A stretch of DNA of 51,786 nt. Source: Streptomyces sp. Ru73. GTDB lineage: Bacteria; Actinomycetota; Actinomycetes; Streptomycetales; Streptomycetaceae. The position numbers and the translations under genes were made by a program. Numbering within the stretch: position 1 is the stretch's first letter; every line of letters begins with the position of its first letter. Shown in pieces: positions 7,418 to 14,849 of the stretch. A model generated the notes under the pieces. It searched no databases, was not told the origin of the DNA, and worked only from the letters and a program-made list of their open reading frames with translations. The stretch spans positions 1-51,786 of the forward strand of contig NZ_PQSQ01000058.1 of assembly GCF_002920575.1 (NCBI RefSeq). Direction: 5' to 3'.

Positions 7418-8224
7418 ATGCTCGATGAACCTCGTTCAGGACGGCTGGCCGCATGGGGAAATGCCCTTTTGGCCGGACTTGTCCCACCAGATGACGCAGC
7501 TCAGCGGATCGCGGAGGGTGACGCGGTCCACCGTGTCGCCGGGCTGCCCGGTGAGCCGGGTCCGGTGGGGCTGACGCTCGCGCTGGGCCGGCTGCGGGCG
7601 CTGGGCGCGACCGGGCTGCGGGTGGCGCTGCCGGTGCCGGGGCATCCGCTGGGGCTGAGCGGCCCGCCGGAGTTCAACGCGCGGGCGCTGGCCGCCGGGG
7701 AGGCGGTCACCGGCTGCGGGGTGGCGCTGGGGCTGGTGCCGGAGGTGCACGAGGCCGGGCCCGAGGGCGACGTGCACGTCGAGGTCGTGTGGCAGTGCAT
7801 GACCGTACGGGAGGCGCCGCCGGCCGACGTGCCCTCGCTGGGCGAGGCCGAGCGGGAGCTGGCCGAGGCGCTGCGGGAGGCGACGGAGCTGCTGGCGAAG
7901 CTGGATGTGGCCGGATCCGGACCGGTCGCGGACGCGGCGCTGGCGGCGTACCGGGCGCGCGCGGAGGCCGGCCGGCAGCTGCTCGCGCCGGGGTACCCGC
8001 CGCGCGCGGTGCGGGTGCTGGAGCTGGCGCAGAAGGTCGGCGCGCTGATCGACATCGCGCGGGGCCCTGCGGGCGGCGACGGCCGGGAGCACGGGGCGGC
8101 GGTCAGCTCGTCGCAGATCGCCGCGCGGATGGAGGCGTTGCGTCCGGTGGAGCGGACGGCCCGGCGGGCGCAGGTGGCGGCGTACGACTCCTTCGTGGAG
8201 GAGCGGGAGCGGAGGGCCCCGTAG
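7418..8224 (+). CDS. Conserved hypothetical protein
   Basis: This 268-residue soluble protein is unrecognised and looks like an actinobacterial protein without an assigned function. The first 130 residues are alpha/beta with PVGLTLALGRLRALGA and LRVALPVPGHPLGLSGPPEF. The rest is strongly helical, rich in Ala, Glu and Arg (residues 140-265), and ends in a charged tail. There is no signal peptide or membrane segment. The start codon has no ribosome site, but TAGGCT (7406-7411) lies exactly six bases upstream of the ATG, so a leaderless mRNA is likely. It is divergent from the ABC ATPase, and its 3' end runs into the repeat region at 8225. Confidence 0.7.
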   Translation: MLDEPRSGRLAAWGNALLAGLVPPDDAAQRIAEGDAVHRVAGLPGEPGPVGLTLALGRLRALGATGLRVALPVPGHPLGLSGPPEFNARALAAGEAVTGCGVALGLVPEVHEAGPEGDVHVEVVWQCMTVREAPPADVPSLGEAERELAEALREATELLAKLDVAGSGPVADAALAAYRARAEAGRQLLAPGYPPRAVRVLELAQKVGALIDIARGPAGGDGREHGAAVSSSQIAARMEALRPVERTARRAQVAAYDSFVEERERRAP

Positions 8225-8692
8225 GGGCCGTCCGCTCCGACGGGGGCCGCGCCGCGGGGGTAGTTCCGACGGGGGCCGCGCCGTGGGGGCCCGGCGAGTG
8301 TCCCCGGTGCGGCGCCGTTGTGGCCGGTCGCGCAGTTCCCCGCGCCCCTGACGGCGGCTCGCCGTGGTCGGCACGGTGCGACGCCGGGTGCCGCGCCGTC
8401 CTGGGCGCTCGCGCAGTTACCCGCGCCCCTCAGCGCCGCGGGAGGCAATTCCGACGGAGGCCGCGCCGTGGGGGCCCGGCGAGTGCCCCCGGTGCGGCGC
8501 CGTCGTGGCCGGTCGCGCAGTTCCCCGCGCCCCTGACGGCGGCTCGCCGTGGTCGGCTCGGTGCGACGCCGGGTGCCGCGCCGTCCTGGTTGCTCGCGCA
8601 GTTCCCCGCGCCCCTGACGGGGCGCGGTTCTTCCCGTACGTGGACACGTGCGGCGCCGTCGTGGCTTGTCGCGCAGTTCCCCGCGCCCCTGA
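8225..8692. repeat. Non-coding repeat block: 185-bp tandem duplication with five GCGCAGTTCCCCGCGCCCCT copies
   Basis: Unit 1 (8264-8448) and unit 2 (8449 to about 8620) start with TTCCGACGG and match over most of 185 bases. Each unit carries two copies of the core GCGCAGTTCCCCGCGCCCCT. The cores lie at 8330-8351, 8411-8432 (one change), 8515-8536, 8596-8617 and 8671-8692. A sixth copy lies on the opposite strand at 40568-40587. I recall this core as a dispersed intergenic repeat in Streptomyces. The block separates two convergent genes and may end transcription, although the core is not itself a hairpin. Confidence 0.85.
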
Positions 8693-8699
8693 CAGGCGT

Positions 8700-9365
8700 T
8701 TACGCGCCCGCTCCGTGGCGGACTGCCCAGAGGGCTGCTTGGGTGCGGTCCGAGAGGTCCAGTTTCATGAGGATGTTCGAGACGTGGGTCTTGACCGTCT
8801 TCTCGGAGAGGACGAGCGCGCGGGCGATCTCGCGGTTGGAGCGGCCGTCCGCTATCAGGGCCAGGACCTCGTGCTCCCGGTCGGTGAGTGAGCCGCCGCG
8901 CCCCTGGTGGCTCCCCGTGTCCTCCTGGCTGAGCAGCGCGTCCGCCACCTCCGGCTGCAGCAGTACGTGCCCGGCGTGCACCGACCGGATGGCACCGGCC
9001 AGCGCGTCGGGGTCGATGTCCTTGTACACGTAACCCGCCGCGCCGGCACGCAGCGCCGGGATGACCGTCCGCTGCTCGGTGAAGCTGGTCACGATCAGCA
9101 CCCGGGCGGGACTGCGCTGCTCGCGCAGCAGCCGCAGCGCCTCGACGCCGTCCATCCCGGGCATCTTCACGTCCATCAGGACGACGTCCGGATGCAGCCG
9201 CTCCGCGGCGGCCACGCCCTCCTCGCCGTCGGCGGCCTCCCCCACGACCTCGATGTCGTCCTGGACCTCCAGGAACGTCCGCAAGCCCCGCCGTACGACC
9301 TGGTGGTCGTCGACGAGCAGCACCTTGATGGGGCCGCCGGTCCGGCCCCTGTCTCCGTCAGCCAC
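8700..9365 (-). CDS. NarL/LuxR-family response regulator
   Basis: This 221-residue two-component regulator has a receiver domain (residues 13-130) with acidic pocket D19/D20, phosphoacceptor D65 (VVLMDVKMPGMDG) and the switch lysine in YVYKDID. It is joined to a LuxR-type helix-turn-helix (LTDREHEVLALIADGRSNREIARALVL onward, about 155-215). It should bind DNA when phosphorylated by the kinase encoded immediately upstream, whose stop codon overlaps this start by eight bases, implying translational coupling. Targets are unknown. The pair of CCCCTATATAGGGG palindromes upstream of the kinase gene is a candidate binding site. Confidence 0.94.
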   Translation of the reverse strand: MADGDRGRTGGPIKVLLVDDHQVVRRGLRTFLEVQDDIEVVGEAADGEEGVAAAERLHPDVVLMDVKMPGMDGVEALRLLREQRSPARVLIVTSFTEQRTVIPALRAGAAGYVYKDIDPDALAGAIRSVHAGHVLLQPEVADALLSQEDTGSHQGRGGSLTDREHEVLALIADGRSNREIARALVLSEKTVKTHVSNILMKLDLSDRTQAALWAVRHGAGA

Positions 9366-10515
9366 CGGGGACCTCCATCTCGACAGCGGTGCCCTTGCCG
9401 GGCGCCGATTCCACCGTGAGCGTGCCGCCGACCCCGCTCGCCCGGTCCCGCATCGACACCAGGCCCAGATGGCGCCCGGCCCGGCGGACGGCGCCGGGGT
9501 CGAAGCCGCGCCCGTCGTCGGCGATCCGCAGCACCGCGCCCTGCCCGTGCCGGGCGAGGGTCACGTCGACACGCTGCGCGTCGGCGTGCCGCAGCGCGTT
9601 GTGCAGCGCCTCCTGCGCCACCCGCAGCAGCGCCTCCTCCTGCGCGGCGGGCAGCGCCCGCAGCCCGTGAGCGGCGAAGGTGACCTCGGCGCTGTGCGCG
9701 CGGTCCAGCACCTGGACCTGCGTACGGAGCGTGGCGACCAGGCCGTCCTCGTCCAGGGCAGCGGGCCGCAGCTCCACCACGGCGGCCCGCAGCTCGTCGG
9801 CGGCCTCGGCGGCGAGCCGGGCGACCTGCTGCAGCTCGTCCTTGGCACGGGCCGGATCGCGGTCGACCAGTGCGGTGGCGGCCTGCGCGGTCAGCCGGAG
9901 CGAGAAGAGCTTCTGGGAGACCGCGTCGTGCAGCTCGTGCGCCAGCCGGGCCCGCTCCCCCGCGATGGTCAGCTCGCGGCTGCGCTCGTAGAGCCGGGCG
10001 TTGGTCAGGGCGATGGCGGCATGCTGCGCGAGCATGCCGAGCAGTTCCTCGTCCTCGGCGGTGAAGTTGCAGCCGCCGGTCGGCCTCGGGCACCGCTTGT
10101 TGGCGAGGAAGATCGCGCCCAGGATCTCGTCGCCGTCGGCCACCGGCATGCCCAGGAAGTCGGACATGTCGGGGTGGGCGCTGGGCCAGCCCTCGAAGCG
10201 GGGGTCCTTGCGGACGTCGCCGAGCCGCTGCGGGGTGGCGTCCTGGAGCATCGCGGCAAGGATGCCGTGCTGGCGGGGCAGCGGGCCGATGGCCTTCCAC
10301 TGCTCCTCGCTCACGCCGTCCACGACGAACTGCGCGAAGCCCCCGTGGTCGTCCGGCACCCCGAGCGCGGCGTACTCGGCGTCCAGCAGCTCGCGGGCGG
10401 AGGCGACGATCGTCTTGAGCACGTCGCGCACCTCCAGGTGCCGGCTCATGGCGAGGATCGCGCTGCTCACCGCGGAGAGCCCGGCACCCCGCTCAGCCCC
10501 TGGTCCCTTGGTCAT
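9358..10515 (-). CDS. GAF-domain sensor histidine kinase (HisKA_3 type)
   Basis: This 385-residue soluble kinase has a single GAF sensor domain (about 25-175), including HPDMSDFLGMPV and ILGAIFLANK. This resembles the GAF domains of DevS/DosT-type sensors, though nothing proves heme or ligand binding. It is followed by a HisKA_3 dimerisation helix with phosphoacceptor H196 in LAHELHDAVSQ, and a HATPase_c domain (EALHNALRHADA; DDGRGFD; GLVSMRDRA). No transmembrane segment is present, so it senses an intracellular signal. The ATG at 10515 is chosen because similarity begins there. The frame stays open upstream to 10884 through non-coding sequence. It forms an operon with the response regulator. 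Confidence 0.92.
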   Translation of the reverse strand: MTKGPGAERGAGLSAVSSAILAMSRHLEVRDVLKTIVASARELLDAEYAALGVPDDHGGFAQFVVDGVSEEQWKAIGPLPRQHGILAAMLQDATPQRLGDVRKDPRFEGWPSAHPDMSDFLGMPVADGDEILGAIFLANKRCPRPTGGCNFTAEDEELLGMLAQHAAIALTNARLYERSRELTIAGERARLAHELHDAVSQKLFSLRLTAQAATALVDRDPARAKDELQQVARLAAEAADELRAAVVELRPAALDEDGLVATLRTQVQVLDRAHSAEVTFAAHGLRALPAAQEEALLRVAQEALHNALRHADAQRVDVTLARHGQGAVLRIADDGRGFDPGAVRRAGRHLGLVSMRDRASGVGGTLTVESAPGKGTAVEMEVPGG

Positions 10516-10714
10516 GCACTCACGGTACCGGCGGCCCGCACGGCGCGTATCCGCCCGCGGCGGGGACCGGACCGGGTCCGGAGACGTAGGACCGGAGACC
10601 CGGTCCCGGAAACGCCGACCCACGGAGGCGCGGCCCCGGGGAGGCGGGGCGGCCAGGCCCCGGGGAGGCCCATTCCCCATACCCCCATGGCCCTCCCGGC
10701 CGGGACTTTCTCCT

Positions 10715-10756
10715 CCCCTATATAGGGGACCTCTTTCCAGGGCCTCTATATAGGGG
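10715..10756. promoter_or_regulatory. Twin CCCCTATATAGGGG palindromes (putative operator)
   Basis: A perfect 14-base palindrome CCCCTATATAGGGG (10715-10728) is followed by a near copy CCTCTATATAGGGG (10743-10756), with centres 28 bases apart. These TATATA cores stand out in very GC-rich DNA about 200 bases upstream of the sensor kinase start. The surrounding gap (10516-11157) also has an eight-base inverted repeat GTGCCGGA/TCCGGCAC (10788-10820). No gene is evident there. Confidence 0.6.
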
Positions 10757-11032
10757 AAAGGCAAGGCGGGCTTTCGCGGGGAGTGGCGTGCCGGAGCAGT
10801 TCCCCGCAGGGATCCGGCACTCACTGTCCGTGCCGCGGCAATGACATAACGCCATGCGGCGACTCTAAACATGTGAGCCCGCACATAGGGCGTACATCAC
10901 TTACGAAGAAGGTTAGTGGCAAGTGAATACGGGGGGTCGCGGGAGTTGATCCGTAGCGCCCCTTGGACTGAGCGGTGGGGGACGTAATTCGAATGGCCCG
11001 GGTTCCACTAAACAGCTTCGTACGTCACATGA

Positions 11033-11061
11033 TTGCAGGCTTAAATTCCGGCCGCTAACAA
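11033..11061 (+). promoter_or_regulatory. Promoter of the transglycosylase gene (TTGCAG-17-TAACAA)
   Basis: TTGCAG (11033-11038), a 17-base spacer and TAACAA (11056-11061) give a plausible sigma-70-type promoter. It predicts a leader of about 90 bases before the start at 11158. The leader contains an inverted repeat GACGTCGC (11067-11074) / GCGACGTC (11124-11131) enclosing GC-rich sequence, so it may be structured. Confidence 0.5.
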
Positions 11062-11157
11062 TGGCTGACGTCGCCCGGCGCCGTGGAAAAGGATCCCGGC
11101 GTTACCGCGCCGATCCGGCCCACGCGACGTCCCCCACTGGAAGAGGTTTCTTTCCGC

Positions 11158-11946
11158 ATGCCCCTGCACGCCATTCCTGGCTACAGCCGCCTGAACCGGA
11201 ATCACAAGCTCTCTGCCGCTGCCGTTGCCGCGGGCGGTGCCGCCGCCGTCGTCTTCGCCGTCGTTCCCGGTTCGGCCAACGCCGAGCCCGCCCAGAACGC
11301 AGCGTCGGTCCAGAACGTCAAGCCCGTCGCCTACCACGTGGTCGACGACTCCTCGGCCTACAGCCTGGTCGACAATGCCGCCGCCAAGGCGCAGAACGCC
11401 GAGCTGACCCAGGACAGCACGCGCGCCGCCGACCTGGCCGGCGCCGACGCCTTCGCCGCGAAGAAGCAGGCCGAGGGCGACGCCCGCGCCGCTGCCCAGG
11501 CCAAGGCCAAGGCCGCCGCCGACGCGGCTGCGCAGGCCAAGGAGGCCGCCAAGAACAAGGCCTCCCAGCAGCGCACCACGACGCAGGCCGCCAGCCGCTC
11601 CACCGAGCGCAAGCCGGTGCAGTACGCCAACAACCTGGACGGCTGGATCCGGGAGTCCCTCGCGATCATGAAGCAGAAGGGCATCCCCGGCTCCTACGAG
11701 GGCATCAAGCGCAACATCATCCGCGAGTCCGGCGGTGACACCCGCGCGATCAACAACTGGGACATCAACGCCCAGATGGGCATCCCGTCCAAGGGTCTGC
11801 TGCAGGTCATCGACCCGACCTTCAAGCAGTACCACGTGGCCGGCACGTCCAACGACATCTACGACCCGGTCGCCAACATCGTCGCGGCGTGCAACTACGC
11901 CGCCGACAAGTACGGCTCGATGGACAACGTCGACTCGGCGTACTGA
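11158..11946 (+). CDS. Secreted lytic transglycosylase (SLT domain) protein
   Basis: This 262-residue exported protein has an N-terminal signal sequence (hydrophobic AAAVAAGGAAAVVFAVVPG, cleavage near ANA-EP at about residues 43-44), an Ala/Lys/Gln-rich helical spacer (about 75-145, likely coiled coil), then a compact SLT domain (about 155-262). The probable catalytic glutamate is in NIIRESGGDTRAINNWD, followed by the GLLQVIDPTFKQYH motif typical of the family. It should cleave peptidoglycan glycan strands in the wall, perhaps in spore germination or growth. The ATG at 11158 is 11 bases after GAAGAGG and begins the signal peptide. It is followed by a strong bidirectional terminator. Confidence 0.9.
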   Translation: MPLHAIPGYSRLNRNHKLSAAAVAAGGAAAVVFAVVPGSANAEPAQNAASVQNVKPVAYHVVDDSSAYSLVDNAAAKAQNAELTQDSTRAADLAGADAFAAKKQAEGDARAAAQAKAKAAADAAAQAKEAAKNKASQQRTTTQAASRSTERKPVQYANNLDGWIRESLAIMKQKGIPGSYEGIKRNIIRESGGDTRAINNWDINAQMGIPSKGLLQVIDPTFKQYHVAGTSNDIYDPVANIVAACNYAADKYGSMDNVDSAY

Positions 11947-11988
11947 GCCACCGGGGAGCGCCGGAAGGCCGGCGCCGGACGATGACGA

Positions 11989-12027
11989 CGCGAGGGGCGG
12001 CACCCGATCCGGGTGCCGCCCCTCGCG
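11989..12027. terminator. Bidirectional terminator, 18-bp stem
   Basis: Perfect arms CGCGAGGGGCGGCACCCG / CGGGTGCCGCCCCTCGCG close on an ATC loop between the convergent transglycosylase and FHA-ABC genes. Confidence 0.9.
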
Positions 12028-12054
12028 GCTCTCGTCGTGCGGCGGGCGCACGGG

Positions 12055-14616
12055 TTACTTGCGCATGACCTCCGGCTCGTGGCGGCGGAGCAGCCGCGCC
12101 ACGACGAAGGCCAGCGCGACGCCCAGCGCCAGCATGAAGACCATGTCCATCACATAGACACCGGTCTGGTGCTGCCACAGCGGGTCGGGGTCGGTCTTGT
12201 CCCAGGGCAGCAGCGTGTTCAGGTCGGCGGTGGCGCCCAGCGCCGCGACCGCCCAGCGCGAGGGCATCAGCCAGGAGATCTGTGCCACGCCCGGGGTGTT
12301 GTAGAGCTGGAAGAGCACGCCGGTGAAGACGACCTGCACGATGGCGAACATGACCAGCAGCGGCATGGTCTTCTCGGCGGTCTTGACCAGTGCGGAGATC
12401 ATCAGGCCGAACATCATCGAGGTGAAGCCGAGCGCGATGATCGCCACGGTCATCTCGACGGCCGGCAGGTCCTTCACGATCAGGCCCTCGGCGGGCATGT
12501 TCCGCGTCGAGAAGCCGATCACCGCGATGATCACGCCCTGGACGGCGGTGACCACGCCCAGGACCAGCACCTTCGACATCAGGTACGCCGAGCGGGACAG
12601 GCCGGTGGCCCGTTCGCGCTCGTAGATGACGCGCTCCTTGATCAGTTCGCGGACCGAGTTGGCCGCGCCGGAGAAGCACATGCCGACCGTGAGGATCAGC
12701 AGGATCGTCGTGGCGTCGCGGTTCGTCCTGGCCCGGTTCAGCGGGCCGTAGCCGAGGCCGTAGTCGCTGGGGATCAGCATGGAGACCACGCCGAGTACGG
12801 CGGGCAGGATCAGCATCAGGCCCAGGAAGCCGCGGTCGGAGGCGATGACGGAGACGTACCGCCGCATCAGGGTCCACAGCTGGGAGCCCCAGCTCTGGGA
12901 CTTCTGCATGCGGGCCGGTGGTGGCTGGACGTTCACCGACTGCGGCGCGACGGCGTCGATGTCGGCCGCGTACATCTGGTAGTGCGGGGAGCCGCGCCAG
13001 CGGCCCATCCAGTCGTAGTCGCGGTAGTTCTCGAACGCCGAGAAGACGTCCGCCCAGGACTCGTACTGGAAGAAGTTCAGCGCCTCCTCGGGCGGGCCGA
13101 AGTAGGCGACGCCGCCGCCCGGCGCCATGACCAGCAGCTTGTCACAGAGCGCGAGCTCGGCGACGGAGTGCGTGACGACGAGGACCGTGCGGCCGTCGTC
13201 GGCGAGGTCGCGGAGCAGCTTCATGACGTCGCGGTCCATGCCCGGGTCGAGGCCGGAGGTCGGCTCGTCCAGGAAGATCAGCGACGGCTTGGTCAGCAGC
13301 TCCAGGGCGACCGAGACACGCTTGCGCTGGCCGCCGGAGAGGGAGCTGACCTTCTTCTCCTTGTGCACGTGCAGCTTGAGCTCGTGCAGCACCTCGTCGA
13401 TCCGCGCCTCGCGCTCGGCCTCGGCGGTGTCACCGGGGAAGCGGAGCTTGGCGGCGTACCGCAGCGCCTTCTGGACGGTCAGCTCCTTGTGCAGGATGTC
13501 GTCCTGCGGGACCAGACCGATGCGCTGCCGCAGCTCGGCGAACTGCTTGTAGAGGTTCCGGTTGTCGTAGAGGACGTCGCCCTGGTTGGCGGGGCGGTAC
13601 CCGGTGAGCGCCTTGAGCAGCGTGGACTTGCCGGAACCCGACGGGCCGATGACCGCGATCAGCGACTTCTCGGGCACGCCGAAGGAGACGTCCCGCAGGA
13701 TCTGCTTGCCGCCGTCGACCGTGACGGTCAGGTGGCGCGCGGAGAAGGAGACCTCACCGGTGTCGACGAACTCTTCCAGCCGGTCGCCGACCAGCCGGAA
13801 CGTCGAGTGGCCGACGCCGACGGTGTCGTTGGGCCCGATGAGGGCCGAGCCGCCCTTGGGGACCGGCTGGCCGTTGACGTACGTACCGTTGTGGCTGCCG
13901 AGGTCGTGGATCTCGAAGCGGCCGTCGGGCGTGGCCCGGAACTCCGCGTGGTGCCGCGAGACCTGCAGGTCGGAGACGACCAGCTCGTTCTCCAGGGCAC
14001 GGCCGATGCGCATGACGCGGCCGAGGTCCAGCTGGTGGAAGGTGGTCGGGCTGCGGTCGCCGGCCGGCTGCGGAGCCGCGGCGCCCTGTGCCGGGGGCTG
14101 CTGCGGCCCGCCCTGCGGCGGGATGCCGGCGCCGTGCGAGGGCGGGCCCTGCTGCGGCGGCGCGCCCTGCCATCCCTGCTGCTGCGCCGGCGGCTGTTGG
14201 GCTCCGGCCCAGCCGGGGGCGCCCTGCTGCGGGGCGGGAGCCGCGGTGGCGGGCTGGGCGGCGTAGGCGTCGTTGGCCGGGGCCGTGGGCTGCGCGGCGT
14301 AGGCGTCGGCGGCGGCCGCCGCTGCCGTGCCGGTCAGGGTCAGCCGCGGACCGTCGGTGGCGTTGCCCAGGTGCACGGTCGAGCCGGGGCCGATCTCCAT
14401 CTGGTGGATCCGCTGCCCTTGCACGTACGTGCCGTTGGTGCTGCCGAGGTCCTCGATGACCCAACTGCGCCCTCCCCAGCGCAGGGTCGCGTGCCGCCAG
14501 GACACCCGCGCGTCGTCCAGCACCATGTCGCCCTGCGGATCGCGGCCCAGGCTGTACGGACGGGACGGATCGAGCGTCCAGGTCATTCCGTTGATTTCGA
14601 GTACGAGTTCAGGCAC
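12055..14616 (-). CDS. FHA-domain ABC transporter, fused ATPase and permease (Rv1747-like)
   Basis: This 853-residue protein fuses two FHA phosphothreonine-binding domains, an ABC ATPase and an ABC-2 permease. FHA1 spans about 1-98 (LGRDPQGD, SWRH, DLGSTNGTYV), then a Gln/Pro/Ala-rich linker (100-190), FHA2 about 195-280 (IGRALENEL, SRHHAEF, DLGSHNGTYV), ATPase about 295-530 (Walker A GPSGSGKST 324-332, signature LSGGQ 426-430, Walker B LIFLDEP) and six membrane segments after about 640. The layout matches mycobacterial Rv1747, whose FHA domains are targets of a Ser/Thr kinase, so phosphorylation control is likely. The GTG at 14616 is used. GTG 14628, with GGGGGA six bases upstream, is an alternative. 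The substrate is unknown. Confidence 0.9.
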   Translation of the reverse strand: MPELVLEINGMTWTLDPSRPYSLGRDPQGDMVLDDARVSWRHATLRWGGRSWVIEDLGSTNGTYVQGQRIHQMEIGPGSTVHLGNATDGPRLTLTGTAAAAAADAYAAQPTAPANDAYAAQPATAAPAPQQGAPGWAGAQQPPAQQQGWQGAPPQQGPPSHGAGIPPQGGPQQPPAQGAAAPQPAGDRSPTTFHQLDLGRVMRIGRALENELVVSDLQVSRHHAEFRATPDGRFEIHDLGSHNGTYVNGQPVPKGGSALIGPNDTVGVGHSTFRLVGDRLEEFVDTGEVSFSARHLTVTVDGGKQILRDVSFGVPEKSLIAVIGPSGSGKSTLLKALTGYRPANQGDVLYDNRNLYKQFAELRQRIGLVPQDDILHKELTVQKALRYAAKLRFPGDTAEAEREARIDEVLHELKLHVHKEKKVSSLSGGQRKRVSVALELLTKPSLIFLDEPTSGLDPGMDRDVMKLLRDLADDGRTVLVVTHSVAELALCDKLLVMAPGGGVAYFGPPEEALNFFQYESWADVFSAFENYRDYDWMGRWRGSPHYQMYAADIDAVAPQSVNVQPPPARMQKSQSWGSQLWTLMRRYVSVIASDRGFLGLMLILPAVLGVVSMLIPSDYGLGYGPLNRARTNRDATTILLILTVGMCFSGAANSVRELIKERVIYERERATGLSRSAYLMSKVLVLGVVTAVQGVIIAVIGFSTRNMPAEGLIVKDLPAVEMTVAIIALGFTSMMFGLMISALVKTAEKTMPLLVMFAIVQVVFTGVLFQLYNTPGVAQISWLMPSRWAVAALGATADLNTLLPWDKTDPDPLWQHQTGVYVMDMVFMLALGVALAFVVARLLRRHEPEVMRK

Positions 14617-14849
14617 TCCATGCCCCACTAGTTGTCCCCCGAGTGACCCCCTGTACGGGAAGTCTAGGGATGGTGAACATCGTGAGGAACTATTCCAGGC
14701 AGAGGGCCGCGACCGAAAGCCGGGCCGTGACAAGAGCATGAAGCGGACAGCGTTGACGCCGCCGAAAGCCGCCCGGAGAGTGGGAGACACCCACGGATCC
14801 GTACGGATGCCATGCGATGCGGGCAACTCGGCATCGATCGGGGGCTGTC

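Noticed and set aside
8318..8647. Several open frames inside the 8225-8692 repeats
   Set aside because: They repeat the same peptide in different frames and overlap the tandem duplication. No family and no ribosome site.
11062..11157. ydaO (c-di-AMP) riboswitch before the transglycosylase gene
   Set aside because: I could not find the conserved core segments, and the predicted leader is shorter than the known riboswitch.
12013..14631. 872-codon plus-strand frame opposite the FHA-ABC gene
   Set aside because: Its Arg/Gly/His/Asp-rich composition is typical of the antisense of a Streptomyces gene. The minus strand encodes recognisable FHA and ABC domains.
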